NCBI RefSeq assembly: GCF_014490745.1
Contig: NZ_LZEU01000001.1
Location: forward strand, 3,747,501-3,811,500
Length of the DNA: 64,000 nt
Direction of reading: 5' to 3'
Source: Pseudomonas alcaligenes
GTDB taxonomy: Bacteria > Pseudomonadota > Gammaproteobacteria > Pseudomonadales > Pseudomonadaceae
This document shows positions 18,182-27,447 of the stretch, piece after piece. The notes below the pieces were generated by a model. That model searched no databases. It was not told where the DNA came from and worked only from the letters and a program-made list of their open reading frames with translations. The translations under genes were made by a program, and so were the position numbers. Every line of letters starts with the position of its first letter. Within the stretch, counting starts at the first letter, position 1.

Positions 18182-19609
18182 GTGCTCAAAGCACTCAAGA
18201 AGATCTTCACCAAGGGCGAAGCCGAACAGCCCGCCAGCCCCACTCCCCCCAGCGTCGCAGCCCCCGCCCCGGCGGCCGCCCAGCGCGAAACCAAGCCGAA
18301 GAACGCGGCCCGCACCGAGCCCGCGGCCCCTGCCGCGGCCAAGCCGCCGCGCGCCGACAAGCCGCGTCGCGAGCGCCCGGCCAAGCCGGTGAACACCTGG
18401 AAGCTGGAAGATTTCGTCGTCGAACCGCAGGAAGGCAAGACCCGCTTCCACGACTTCAAGCTCAGCCCCGAGCTGATGCACGCCATCCACGACCTCGGCT
18501 TCCCCTACTGCACGCCGATCCAGGCCCAGGTGCTCGGCCATACCCTCAAGGGCAAGGACGCCATCGGCCGCGCCCAGACCGGTACCGGCAAGACCGCCGC
18601 GTTCCTGGTCTCGACCATCACCCAGCTGCTGCAGACCACCCCGCCGAAAGAGCGCTACATGGGTGAGCCGCGCGCACTGATCATCGCCCCGACCCGCGAG
18701 CTGGTGGTGCAGATCGCCAAGGACGCCGAGGCCCTGACCAAGTACACCGGCCTCAACGTCATGCAGTTCGTCGGTGGCATGGACTTCGACAAGCAGCTCA
18801 AGCAGCTGGAGTCGCGCTACTGCGACATCCTGGTCGCCACCCCTGGCCGCCTGCTGGACTTCAACCAGCGCGGCGAAGTGCACCTGGACATGGTCGAGGT
18901 GATGGTGCTGGACGAGGCCGACCGCATGCTCGACATGGGCTTCATCCCGCAGGTACGCCAGATCATCCGCCAGACCCCGATGAAGGGCGAACGCCAGACC
19001 CTGCTGTTCTCCGCCACCTTCACCGAAGACGTGATGAACCTGGCACGGCAGTGGACGGTCGATCCGGCCATCGTCGAGATCGAGCCGGAGAACGTCGCCA
19101 GCGACACCGTCGAACAGCACGTCTACGCCGTCGCCGGCAGCGACAAGTATAAGCTGCTGTACAACCTGATCACCCAGAACAACTGGGAGCGGGTGATGGT
19201 ATTCGCCAACCGCCGCGACGAAGTACGCCGCATCGAGGAAAAGCTGATCCGCGACGGCGTCAGCGCCGCGCAGATGTCCGGTGACGTGCCGCAGCACAAG
19301 CGGATCAAGACTCTGGAAGGCTTCCGCGAAGGCAAGATCCGCGTGATGGTCGCCACCGACGTGGCCGGCCGCGGCATCCATGTCGACGGCATCAGCCACG
19401 TGATCAACTTCACCCTGCCGGACGTGCCGGACGACTACGTGCACCGCATCGGCCGTACCGGCCGCGCCGGCGCCAGCGGCACCTCGATCAGCTTCGCCGG
19501 CGAGGACGACGCCTACGCCCTGCCGCCGATCGAAGCCCTGCTGGGGCGCAAGATCACCTGCGAGATGCCGCCGGAAGAACTGCTCAAACCGGTGCCGCGC
19601 AAGCACTGA
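18182..19609 (+). CDS. rhlB: ATP-dependent RNA helicase RhlB (DEAD-box)
   Basis: 475 residues starting at GTG 18182 ([16 protein letters not shown]), which gives the N-terminus seen in Pseudomonas RhlB. Residues about 15-70 are an Ala/Pro/Lys-rich linker of low complexity. The helicase core is complete: Q motif (CTPIQAQ), motif I (AQTGTGKT), Ia (PTRELV), II (DEAD in [15 protein letters not shown]), III (SAT), V ([14 protein letters not shown]) and VI ([10 protein letters not shown]). RhlB unwinds structured RNA for the RNase E degradosome and mRNA turnover in the cytoplasm. A strong terminator follows 13 bp after the stop codon. Confidence 0.93.
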   Translation: MLKALKKIFTKGEAEQPASPTPPSVAAPAPAAAQRETKPKNAARTEPAAPAAAKPPRADKPRRERPAKPVNTWKLEDFVVEPQEGKTRFHDFKLSPELMHAIHDLGFPYCTPIQAQVLGHTLKGKDAIGRAQTGTGKTAAFLVSTITQLLQTTPPKERYMGEPRALIIAPTRELVVQIAKDAEALTKYTGLNVMQFVGGMDFDKQLKQLESRYCDILVATPGRLLDFNQRGEVHLDMVEVMVLDEADRMLDMGFIPQVRQIIRQTPMKGERQTLLFSATFTEDVMNLARQWTVDPAIVEIEPENVASDTVEQHVYAVAGSDKYKLLYNLITQNNWERVMVFANRRDEVRRIEEKLIRDGVSAAQMSGDVPQHKRIKTLEGFREGKIRVMVATDVAGRGIHVDGISHVINFTLPDVPDDYVHRIGRTGRAGASGTSISFAGEDDAYALPPIEALLGRKITCEMPPEELLKPVPRKH

Positions 19610-19622
19610 TCGGCAGCCCATA

Positions 19623-19649
19623 AAAAAGCCCGCTCGACGCGGGCTTTTT
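19623..19649 (+). terminator. Rho-independent terminator of rhlB
   Basis: Stem AAAAAGCCCGC / GCGGGCTTTTT with a 5-nt loop. It can also serve the convergent RHH gene. Confidence 0.92.
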
Positions 19650-19660
19650 GTGCGTGGTGT

Positions 19661-19963
19661 TTAGCGCGCCTGCACCAGGCTGAGCACTTCCGCCGAACGC
19701 TGCGGCTTCTGCGCCAGGTAGCGGGTGCAGCTGACGCGCAGGAAGGAGGCGAAATTGACCACCTCGCCGCGCAGCTCCATCACCTCGTCGTAGAGCTTGG
19801 CAATCAGCTGGTTGGTGGTCATGCCATCGACCTCGGCAATCTCGCGCAGCAGCTCCCAGAACTGGTTTTCCAGGCGCAGGGTGGTGACCACCCCGCGAAT
19901 GCGCAGGGAACGCGAGCGCGACTCGTAGAGGATCGGATCGGCCTTTACATAGAGCTCACACAT
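19661..19963 (-). CDS. Ribbon-helix-helix domain protein
   Basis: 100 residues. The core RIRGVVTTLRLENQFWELLREIAEVDGMTTNQLIAKLYDE is a ribbon-helix-helix unit: a strand with TTLRLE contacts, helix 1 (FWELLREIAEV), the GMTTNQ turn and helix 2. This is the RHH_4 type (aryl-sulfate sulfotransferase/RHH family), dimeric DNA-binding proteins. GGAGGGCAGGGA before ATG 19963 is a strong ribosome site. It is 14 bp downstream of the DJ-1 family gene and probably co-transcribed with it. There is no antitoxin-like partner toxin. Likely a small regulator; its targets are unknown. Confidence 0.8.
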   Translation of the reverse strand: MCELYVKADPILYESRSRSLRIRGVVTTLRLENQFWELLREIAEVDGMTTNQLIAKLYDEVMELRGEVVNFASFLRVSCTRYLAQKPQRSAEVLSLVQAR

Positions 19964-19977
19964 TCCCTGCCCTCCTC

Positions 19978-20544
19978 TCAGCCCAGCACTTTCAGGAACG
20001 CCGCCAGCCAGGCCGGGTGCGCCGGCCAGGCCGGTGCGGTGACCAGGTTGCCGTCGACGTGGGCGCCATCCACCGGCAGCTCGACGAAGCGCCCGCCAGC
20101 CAGGCGCACTTCCGGCGCGCAGGCCGGGTAGGCGCTGCACTCGCGGCCTTCCAGCACGCCGGCCGCGGCCAGCAACTGCGGGCCGTGGCACACCGCAGCA
20201 ATCGGCTTGCCGGCCTTGGCGAAGGCCTGCACCAGGGCGATCACCTGCTCGTTCAGGCGCAGGTACTCGGGGGCGCGGCCACCGGGAATCACCAGCCCGG
20301 CGTAGTCCTCGGCGCGTACCTGGGCGAAGTCGAAGTTGAGGGCAAAGTTGTGCCCCGGCTTCTCGCTGTAGGTCTGGTCGCCCTCGAAATCATGGATGGC
20401 GGTGCGAATGGTGTCGCCGGCCGCCTTGCCCGGACACACCGCATGCACGGTGTGGCCGACCATCTGCAGGGCCTGGAACGGCACCATGGTCTCGTAGTCT
20501 TCGGCGTAGTCGCCAACCAGCATCAGCAGTTTGTGGGCAGTCAT
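19978..20544 (-). CDS. DJ-1/PfpI family protein
   Basis: 188 residues covering one DJ-1/PfpI domain ([20 protein letters not shown] with the conserved acidic residue). The nucleophile elbow is [14 protein letters not shown], with the catalytic-type cysteine about residue 119 followed by histidine, as in PfpI and Yhb[14 protein letters not shown] is the second family signature. Members act as deglycases, chaperones or glyoxalases; which of these applies here cannot be seen. It is upstream of the RHH gene in the same direction and downstream of rsmJ by about 75 bp. Confidence 0.87.
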   Translation of the reverse strand: MTAHKLLMLVGDYAEDYETMVPFQALQMVGHTVHAVCPGKAAGDTIRTAIHDFEGDQTYSEKPGHNFALNFDFAQVRAEDYAGLVIPGGRAPEYLRLNEQVIALVQAFAKAGKPIAAVCHGPQLLAAAGVLEGRECSAYPACAPEVRLAGGRFVELPVDGAHVDGNLVTAPAWPAHPAWLAAFLKVLG

Positions 20545-20619
20545 CGCAGCATCTCCGGCAGTAGTGACAGGTGCGTTCAGTCTGGCCCAGTCGCGCTCGC
20601 CGCGGGTAATAGGCCGCTA

Positions 20620-21396
20620 CTACTTGAGGGCCTTTTTCGGGTAGATGTCATAGCGGCTGGACTTGCCTTCCAGCGCGTAGCTGGGCTTGGCCCCCTCGAT
20701 GATCGGCGCCTTGCGCGGACGCTTGACCACCACCCGGTGGCTGGCCAGGGCCAGGGCGGCAGCGAGCAGCGCCGGGGCATCCAGGTCATCGCCCACCAGC
20801 GGGCGGAACAGGCGCATCTCCTTCTTCACCAGGGCGCTCTTGTCGCGATGGGGGAACATCGGGTCGAGGTAGATCACCTGCGGCGGCTCGCCCTGCCACT
20901 GCTGCATCAGCTCGATGGCATTGCCGGTGAGCAGGCGCATCTGCGCGGCAATGGCGGCGACCTCGGCGTCCCGCGCGGCGCGCTGCAGGCCGTCTTCGAG
21001 CAGGGCGGCGATGATCGGCTGGCGCTCGATCAGGGTCATGCTGCAGCCCAGACTGGCCAGGACGAAAGCGTCACGGCCCAGGCCAGCGGTAGCATCCAGC
21101 ACACTCGGGCGCACCCCGGACTGCACACCGACCGCCTTGGCGATCATCTGCCCGCTGCCGCCGCCGTACAGGCGCCGGTGAGCGACTGCGCCATCGACGA
21201 AATCGACCCGCACCGGCCCCGGTGCCTGCGGCCCCAGTTCGGCCAGCTGCAGCCCTTCGTCACCCAGCTGCAGTGCGAATTCGGCCTCGCCCTGCTGCGG
21301 CAGGCCCAGACGTTCGGCCCATTGCGCGGCACCATTGGCATGCATGGGGGCCAGGGCCTCGACTCGGATGGTGGTTATAGCCCGCTCGTCGCTCAT
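20620..21396 (-). CDS. rsmJ: 16S rRNA (guanine1516-N2)-methyltransferase RsmJ
   Basis: 258 residues, the length of RsmJ (YhiQ), which methylates N2 of G1516 in 16S rRNA using S-adenosylmethionine. The SAM motif I is [27 protein letters not shown]. Motif IV is [21 protein letters not shown], and the C-terminal [10 protein letters not shown] plus [16 protein letters not shown] are hallmarks of RsmJ. The start at 21396 reads [17 protein letters not shown]. Cytoplasmic, ribosome biogenesis. It is divergent from the EF-hand gene. Confidence 0.92.
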   Translation of the reverse strand: MSDERAITTIRVEALAPMHANGAAQWAERLGLPQQGEAEFALQLGDEGLQLAELGPQAPGPVRVDFVDGAVAHRRLYGGGSGQMIAKAVGVQSGVRPSVLDATAGLGRDAFVLASLGCSMTLIERQPIIAALLEDGLQRAARDAEVAAIAAQMRLLTGNAIELMQQWQGEPPQVIYLDPMFPHRDKSALVKKEMRLFRPLVGDDLDAPALLAAALALASHRVVVKRPRKAPIIEGAKPSYALEGKSSRYDIYPKKALK

Positions 21397-21502
21397 CAGG
21401 AAAAGTGCTCAAAAAATGCTCAAAACGGGCTGACCAAGGCCGATAACCCAATACCGCCCTATTCTGCCAGACGCGGCCTGCCGAGGCCGCACCGAGTTGT
21501 CC

Positions 21503-22321
21503 ATGTTCGATGCCCTCTCCGCCCCCCACAGCCCGCCCACCTCCCGCCACAGCAGCAGCCTGGAACAGGAGCTGGATGCCGGCCTGCGCGACTCGCTGGA
21601 CTACCAGATCCTGCGCCGCACCCTGATGCCCGATAGCGAGGCGCCGGTACCCGGCGAGGCCGCTGCCGAGATCAGCCAGGCCAGCCAGGCGGACAGCGCC
21701 AGCACGGCCAGCAGCACTGCGGTGGCCGCCGCCAGCGCCCAGGCCGCCAGCTTCCAGCAGGTGCTGCAGCAGCGCGAGCTGGAGCTCAACGTCAACGTCC
21801 AGCCACAACCGCAGCAGGTCGACCCACTGGTGCTCGACCTGGCCGGCAACGGCTTCAGCAGCTGCGGCCTGGATGCCGCCGTGCACTTCGACCTGGATGG
21901 CGACGGCCGCCGCGACCACATCAGCGCCCCCACGGGCGACGATGCCCTGCTGGCCCTGGATCGCAACGGCAACGGCCGTATCGACGACGGCCGCGAACTG
22001 TTCGGCGATCAGCATGGCGCGGCCAACGGCTTCGCCGAACTGAGCAAATACGATGACAACGGCGACGGCCGCATCGACATCCAGGACTCGGTGTTCGAAC
22101 GCCTGCGCCTGCTGCGCCTCGCTGCCGACGGCCAGCAGCAGAGCCAGAGCCTGGCCCAGGCCGGCGTCAGCGCCATCGAGCTGCACGCCCAGGACGTCAG
22201 CCAGGCGCTGGGCGCCTACGACCGCATCGCCCAGCTCGGCAGTTTCACCTTCAGCGACGGCCGCGAGGGCCAGGCGGCCGACCTGCTGTTGGCACTGCGG
22301 GCTAGCGAAACAGGTCGTTAA
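21503..22321 (+). CDS. EF-hand-like calcium-binding protein, uncharacterised
   Basis: 272 residues. The first 100 are low complexity (Ser/Ala/Gln-rich: SQASQADSASTASSTAVAAA) with no signal peptide or membrane segment. Residues 107-200 read VDPLVLDLAGNGFSSCGLDA, followed by three calcium-loop-like repeats: DLDGDGRRD (130-138), DRNGNGRIDDGRELFG (153-168) and DDNGDGRIDIQDSVF (184-198). The LVLDLAGNGF block followed by DxDGDG repeats is seen in large RTX/type I-secreted proteins, here free-standing. ATG 21503 was preferred over a TTG two codons upstream. The gene overlaps the convergent PEP-mutase-like gene by 20 bp at the 3' ends. Function unknown; calcium binding is inference. Confidence 0.75.
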   Translation: MFDALSAPHSPPTSRHSSSLEQELDAGLRDSLDYQILRRTLMPDSEAPVPGEAAAEISQASQADSASTASSTAVAAASAQAASFQQVLQQRELELNVNVQPQPQQVDPLVLDLAGNGFSSCGLDAAVHFDLDGDGRRDHISAPTGDDALLALDRNGNGRIDDGRELFGDQHGAANGFAELSKYDDNGDGRIDIQDSVFERLRLLRLAADGQQQSQSLAQAGVSAIELHAQDVSQALGAYDRIAQLGSFTFSDGREGQAADLLLALRASETGR

Positions 22322-23129
22322 CCGCGTCGAACGGCATCGCCTCGCCCACCCGCCCCAGGCTGCGCTGCTGCGCCAGCTCCCTGGCCGCAGCGAAGAAGGC
22401 GCCATAGGCCACGCGAGCCAGGTTGGAACCCAGGCTGACGCGCTTCACCCCCAGCTCGGCCAGTTCATCGAGGCTCAGCTGCAGGCGCGGCGAACCGACC
22501 AGCACATTGACCGGACGCGGCGCCACGGCGCTGACCAGCGCCCGGATTTCTTCGCGCGTGGTCAGCCCCGGTGCATACAGCACATCGGCGCCGGCCTCGG
22601 CATAGGCCACCAGGCGGCGGATGGTGTCGTCCAGATCGGGCCGGCCATGCAGGTAGTTCTCCGCGCGCGCGGCCAGGGTGAAGGGAAAGTCCAGTTCACC
22701 GGCCGCCGCCACGGCCGCCTGCACCCGCTCGACTGCCAGCTCCAGGGGATAGATCGGCTGCTCGGGCCGCCCGCTGGCATCCTCGATCGAGCCGCCGACC
22801 AGGCCCACCGCGGCCGCCATGCGGATCGTCAGGGCACAGGCATCCGGCTCGTCGCCATAGCCATTTTCCAGATCGGCCGCCACAGGCAACGGCGTGGCCT
22901 CGACTATGGCCCGGGCATTGGCCAGGCACTCGTCGCGGCCCACCGCCCCCTCGGCATCGCGGCGACCGAGGGAAAACGCCAGGCCGGCGCTGGTCGTGGC
23001 CAGGGCCGGGAAGCCCAGGCCGGCCAGCATCTTCGCCGAACCGGCATCCCAGGGGTTGGGCAGAACGAGCAGCCCTTCGCCCCGGTGCAGGTCGCGAAAG
23101 ACCTGGCCGCGCTGCTGTTGTGAACTCAT
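22302..23129 (-). CDS. Isocitrate lyase/PEP mutase family enzyme
   Basis: 275 residues with the alpha/beta-barrel of the PEP mutase/isocitrate lyase superfamily (PF13714 type). The substrate-loop start LVLPNPWDAGSAKML and TSAGLAFSLGRRD are typical. ADLENGYGDEPDA provides the acidic metal-binding residues and VGGSIEDASGRPEQPIYPLE the next acidic site. The catalytic KKCG loop of true isocitrate lyases is absent, so it is not an ICL; a carboxy-phosphonate or oxaloacetate-type C-C or P-C bond enzyme is more likely. No phosphonate genes are near. It overlaps the EF-hand gene by 20 bp, tail to tail. Confidence 0.85.
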   Translation of the reverse strand: MSSQQQRGQVFRDLHRGEGLLVLPNPWDAGSAKMLAGLGFPALATTSAGLAFSLGRRDAEGAVGRDECLANARAIVEATPLPVAADLENGYGDEPDACALTIRMAAAVGLVGGSIEDASGRPEQPIYPLELAVERVQAAVAAAGELDFPFTLAARAENYLHGRPDLDDTIRRLVAYAEAGADVLYAPGLTTREEIRALVSAVAPRPVNVLVGSPRLQLSLDELAELGVKRVSLGSNLARVAYGAFFAAARELAQQRSLGRVGEAMPFDAVNDLFR

Positions 23130-23205
23130 CTGGGCACCTCCGGCCTGCTGACAGAGCCTCAGCCTAAGTCCTGCGCGGCAAGTCGTCGAGCCGAGGTCGG
23201 TGGGC

Positions 23206-24057
23206 CTACAGCAGCCCCAGTTGCTCCACCGCCGCCGGCAGCGGCGCCAGGGCCGGCAGACCGGGCAGACGCGCGCCGAGCGCGGCATGGAAGCGCAGGG
23301 CCTGGGCGGCGGCCAGGTGGTTGTCCGGGGTGTGCAGGAACACATGGGGCGTCAGGCCCTGCTCGATCCAGGCGGCGACCTTGTCCAGCCAGGGCTCGAG
23401 GAACGCCTGGTTGGCATGCAGATCCGGCCCGCCGATGAAGCGCAACTGCGGGCTGGCACTGAAGGCGGTCGGGCGCAGCGGCAGGCGCGGCTTCTTGGCC
23501 TGGGCATGGAGCACCGCCGGGTCGCTGGAGGTGCAGCTGAACAGCGCCCGCGAATCCAGGCAGATGCGCTCCACCCCGCGTTCGTGCAGGTGCCGGTTGA
23601 GCTGGCGCTCTTCCTCGCCCTTGGCGAAGAAGGCCGGATGGCGCAGCTCCACGGCAATCGCCCGGCCGGCGCAGGCATCCAGCCAGCCCAGCAGCTCAGC
23701 CAGGCGGGACGGGCCGAAGCTGGCCGGCAGCTGCAGCCATAGCGGCGCCACCCGCGCGCCCAGGGGTGCCAGCAGGGCCAGGAAGTCGGCGGTGGCGTCC
23801 ACCTGCTCGCGCAGGTCGCCGCCATGGCTGATATCGCGCGGCAGCTTGGCGCAGAAGTGAAAGCCCGCCGGCATCAGTTCGGCCCAGCGCTGCACGGTCG
23901 CCGCACTGGGGCGGGCGTAGAAGGTGGTGTTGCCCTCCACCGCGTTGAAGGTACGCACGTAGTGCGCCAGGCTGTCGGCGGGGCGCAGGTCAGCGGGATA
24001 GAAGGAACCGCGCCAGGCCGGCTCGTTCCATGACGGGCAGCCGAGGAAGTACGGCAT
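23206..24057 (-). CDS. DUF72 (YecE-like) protein
   Basis: 283 residues matching the DUF72 barrel family: YFLGCPSWNEPAWRGSFYP at the start, the FNAVEGNTTFYARPSAATVQRWAE signature, GFHFCAKLPRDISHGG, and AVELRHPAFF. Family function is unknown; the fold is a TIM barrel related to endonuclease IV. The start ATG at 24057 (MPYFLGCP) gives the family N-terminus. A dispersed palindromic repeat begins exactly at this start codon, so the leader and ribosome-binding site must come from repeat sequence; no good Shine-Dalgarno is visible. A longer frame starting at 24111 would be translated from inside the repeat. Confidence 0.83.
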   Translation of the reverse strand: MPYFLGCPSWNEPAWRGSFYPADLRPADSLAHYVRTFNAVEGNTTFYARPSAATVQRWAELMPAGFHFCAKLPRDISHGGDLREQVDATADFLALLAPLGARVAPLWLQLPASFGPSRLAELLGWLDACAGRAIAVELRHPAFFAKGEEERQLNRHLHERGVERICLDSRALFSCTSSDPAVLHAQAKKPRLPLRPTAFSASPQLRFIGGPDLHANQAFLEPWLDKVAAWIEQGLTPHVFLHTPDNHLAAAQALRFHAALGARLPGLPALAPLPAAVEQLGLL

Positions 24058-24179
24058 TCGATCTGCTGCGCGTCGGCCATGCGGCGTTGGCCAAGGGGCT
24101 CGGGTGCTCATTTACTACCTATAAACTCCGCGCCCTCGCCCCTTGCCCGCCTAGCCTGGCGCTAGCTCGCGAGATCGAA
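24057..24179 (+). repeat. Dispersed palindromic repeat, copy 2
   Basis: A 123-bp element with termini TTCGAT (24057) and ATCGAA (ending 24179). It has the GATCTGCTGCGCGTCGGCCA left arm, the central core GCTCATTTAC-TACCT-ATAAACTCCGC, and the CTAGCTCGCGAGATCG right end shared with copy 1. It fills the gap between the DUF72 gene and the next gene. Confidence 0.82.
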
Positions 24180-24183
24180 AAAC

Positions 24184-24528
24184 TCAGGCGTACAGATCGA
24201 GGCCGAGGACTTCGCTGGCGTCACGCTCGTTGGTGTAGCTGGCGGTGTTGCCGTAGGTGGCCAGCGCCTGGCTGGCCTTGGCGCTGAGGCCGCGCGGCGC
24301 GCTGTAGCTCTCCTGGCTGCGCGCCGGCAGGCTGTCGCTGGCGGCGTTGCCGGCCTGTACCCGGCGCAGCTGGGCGGCCTGCTCGAAGCCCTGGGTGCTG
24401 GACGGCGACGCCGGCTGCTCGCGACGCTCCTCGACCTCGCGCTGTGTCTCGCGATAAGGCGTGACCGCGCTGCCCGGACGGGAGCTGCGTTCCAGCGAAT
24501 AGGAGGAGGTGAAACCGTCGATGCGCAT
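24184..24528 (-). CDS. Hypothetical protein, Ser/Gln-rich
   Basis: 114 residues, starting MRIDGFTSSYSLERSSRPG at 24528. It is hydrophilic, with charged and Ser/Gln/Glu-rich stretches (REVEERREQPASPSSTQGF) and a C-terminal NTASYTNERDASEVLGLDLYA. There is no signal peptide, membrane segment or domain that I recognise, and the composition suggests a largely disordered protein. GGAGGTG precedes the ATG, supporting expression. It lies downstream of tsaB in the same direction (82 bp gap). I recall small proteins with this N-terminus next to tsaB in other Pseudomonas, but cannot verify that here. Confidence 0.7.
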   Translation of the reverse strand: MRIDGFTSSYSLERSSRPGSAVTPYRETQREVEERREQPASPSSTQGFEQAAQLRRVQAGNAASDSLPARSQESYSAPRGLSAKASQALATYGNTASYTNERDASEVLGLDLYA

Positions 24529-24610
24529 CGAATACTACCCAGGCTCGTGCTGGCAATTTAGCGGCGGGCGCCGCCCATTGCAAAGCGCCGTCCGGCGGAC
24601 TGACTGTCGG

Positions 24611-25291
24611 TCATGGTGCGGCCTTGGGCGTGGCCACCTGATCGCGCAGGTACACCGGTTGTGCCTGATCTGCCGGCAGGCCTTCGCCACGGGCCCAGGC
24701 GAAGCCGGCCAGGCGTAGCAGATCCTCGGCATGCGGCAGCATGGCGCCGTCCTGTGCCACTGTGCTCGGTGCCAGGCGTGCGGCATAGCTGCCCCAGCCG
24801 GTGCCGGCACCGAACCAGTCGCCCGTCGCGCCGCGCGGCAGGCTGGCCTGCTCCGGCGGCAGCACAGCCTCGACGCCCTGCAGGCGCATCTCACCCTGCT
24901 CGGCGCGGTAACAGCCCCAGTACACCTCGTCCATCCGTGCATCGATGGCCGCGGCCACCTGCTCGGCGCCGTGCTCGCGCAGCGCGCGCTGGGCCAGGAT
25001 GGCCAGGTTGGAGACCGGCAGCACCGGCTTGTCGAGGGCAAAAGCCAGGCCCTGTACCACGCCGATGGCGATGCGCACACCGGTGAAGGCGCCCGGGCCA
25101 CGGCCGAAGGCGATGGCATCTAGCGCCGACAGGGCCACGCCGGCCTCGCCCAGCAGGGTCTGGATCATCGGCAGCAGGCGCTGGGCATGCAGGCGCGGGA
25201 TCACCTCGTAGTGGCTGAGCACCTTGCCGTCATGCAGCAGGGCGACGGAGCAGGCTTCGGTGGCGGTATCCAGGGCCAGCAGGGTAGTCAT
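24611..25291 (-). CDS. tsaB: tRNA N6-threonylcarbamoyladenosine biosynthesis protein TsaB
   Basis: 226 residues of the TsaB (YeaZ) family, an ASKHA-fold protease-like partner that with TsaD and TsaE installs t6A37 on ANN-decoding tRNAs. The N-terminus MTTLLALDTATEACSVALL, the HAQRLLPMIQTLL helix, and FGRGPGAFTGVRIAIGVVQGLAFA (the hallmark GPGSFTGLRIG-type loop) are diagnostic. ATG 25291 gives the family start; an upstream in-frame ATG at 25384 adds nothing conserved. Its usual companion adk lies upstream on the same strand, with the phosphorylcholine phosphatase gene between them. Confidence 0.92.
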   Translation of the reverse strand: MTTLLALDTATEACSVALLHDGKVLSHYEVIPRLHAQRLLPMIQTLLGEAGVALSALDAIAFGRGPGAFTGVRIAIGVVQGLAFALDKPVLPVSNLAILAQRALREHGAEQVAAAIDARMDEVYWGCYRAEQGEMRLQGVEAVLPPEQASLPRGATGDWFGAGTGWGSYAARLAPSTVAQDGAMLPHAEDLLRLAGFAWARGEGLPADQAQPVYLRDQVATPKAAP

Positions 25292-25404
25292 GGCGTTCTG
25301 ACAGGTAAAAAGCGGGCAGGCATTAGAACCGCTTGCCGGTTTTTTTTCCAGCCATCGGGGATCGGCGGCCCGGCCCACATGCACCGGGCCGCCCGGGTGG
25401 CGAC

Positions 25405-26460
25405 TCAGTGCAGCTGGTCGGGCGTGACGATCAGCCAGTTCTTGTCCGCCGTCACCGGCTGCTGCAGCTCGGCCTGGCGCTTGGCCGCACTGGCCTGCCA
25501 GTCCTTGACCTGCTGGGTGTACTTGGCCTTGCGATCAACCCAGATGCGCAGCCCGCCCTTGCTGGTGTCGGTGGCGTTGAACAGCATGTAGCCATCGGAC
25601 AGCGGGGTGTCGCCGGCCACCAGGATCGGCTTCTTCCACTGGTCGATCCAGCCGAAGATGGTGCCCAGCTTGCCCTCGTACCAGGTCATCGGGTTCATCA
25701 GGTAGGAGGTCAGCTGCAGGTCGAGGTTCTTGGCCGGCTCGTAGCTGCCTTTCTGGATCTGCAGGCGCGAGGTGGTCAGGGCGCCGCTCTGGCGATCCTT
25801 GAGCAGCAGGTTGACGCCAAACACGTTCTGCGGCTTGAGGTTGTAGCCGTACTTCGGATCGCTGACCACCATGCGCACCAGCTCCTCGCTGGCGGCGCTG
25901 ATCACGTAGACCTCGATGCCGTGCTCCTGCAGGCGGTTGTACAGCTCCTGCATGCCGGCGAACGGCTTGGGCGGATTGACGCTGCCGTCGACCACCTTGT
26001 CGCCGTCGTAGTACTTCAGCGGGATCGGCTTGCCGTAGGCCATCAGCTCGTCGACATAGCCCTTCAGCTCGCGCAGGGAGAAGCCGGAGAAGATCTGCGC
26101 CACCCAGGGGTAGCACACCAGGTTGTCGACCTCGCACAGGCGGTAGTAGTAGCTGTTGAGGCTTTCCTTGAAGCCCGGGGTGTCCTTGAACGGGATCAGC
26201 TTGAGCGCCGGATCCATGTTCTCGCGGGTCAGCACGCCCTTCATTTCCAGGAAGGGCAGCAGCGACTCTTCGAGGTCGAACTGGTACGAGGTGTTATCCA
26301 TGTCGAACACCGCATACGCGCCCTTGTTGGCGTTGCTGGCAATCAGGCTGTCCAGCTTGGCAGCGGTTTCGGCAGGCCAGTGCTTCAACTCGGTGGCTTG
26401 TGCTCCCAGTGCGGCCACGCTCAGGGCCAGCCCGAGCATCCAGCTATGCATCGCTTTCAT
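25405..26460 (-). CDS. pchP: Phosphorylcholine phosphatase PchP (HAD superfamily, periplasmic)
   Basis: 351 residues, close to the 349 of P. aeruginosa PchP (PA5292). An N-terminal signal peptide ([22 protein letters not shown]) directs it to the periplasm. The three HAD motifs match PchP: DMDNT (53-57) as motif I with the nucleophile aspartate, VISAAS as motif II, and GDTPLSD as motif III. PchP dephosphorylates phosphorylcholine produced by phospholipase C action on host lipids, releasing choline. Its placement between tsaB and adk differs from PAO1, where pchP lies near PA5293. The gene stands alone; regulation cannot be read here. Confidence 0.85.
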   Translation of the reverse strand: MKAMHSWMLGLALSVAALGAQATELKHWPAETAAKLDSLIASNANKGAYAVFDMDNTSYQFDLEESLLPFLEMKGVLTRENMDPALKLIPFKDTPGFKESLNSYYYRLCEVDNLVCYPWVAQIFSGFSLRELKGYVDELMAYGKPIPLKYYDGDKVVDGSVNPPKPFAGMQELYNRLQEHGIEVYVISAASEELVRMVVSDPKYGYNLKPQNVFGVNLLLKDRQSGALTTSRLQIQKGSYEPAKNLDLQLTSYLMNPMTWYEGKLGTIFGWIDQWKKPILVAGDTPLSDGYMLFNATDTSKGGLRIWVDRKAKYTQQVKDWQASAAKRQAELQQPVTADKNWLIVTPDQLH

Positions 26461-26598
26461 GTCTTCTCCTGCATCCTTAGGGTGAGAAAAGCGTTCGACT
26501 GGTCTAGACCAGAGGAACGATGCTAGAGCGTGCCAGCCTCAGGTTACTGTTCTGAGAACGACGCCGACTTAGCTGCCCTCACCGGGGCGCAGAAACGA

Positions 26599-26622
26599 CA
26601 ACGGCCCGCAAGCGGGCCGTTG
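26599..26622 (-). terminator. Terminator-like hairpin after adk
   Basis: A perfect 11-bp stem CAACGGCCCGC/GCGGGCCGTTG, 18 bp past the adk stop. On the minus strand it is followed by TCGTTTCTG, a weak T tract. Confidence 0.7.
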
Positions 26623-26640
26623 AGGATGCAGCAAGGGCAC

Positions 26641-27345
<705 letters not shown>

Positions 27346-27447
27346 TCACTATTCGGGTTTCGGCGTCACTGAGCGGCCAAAAGGGTGACCAAGATACACA
27401 GCGCCCCCCCCGTGCACAAGCCACCGAAAGTCGGAGGCTACGGGGCT

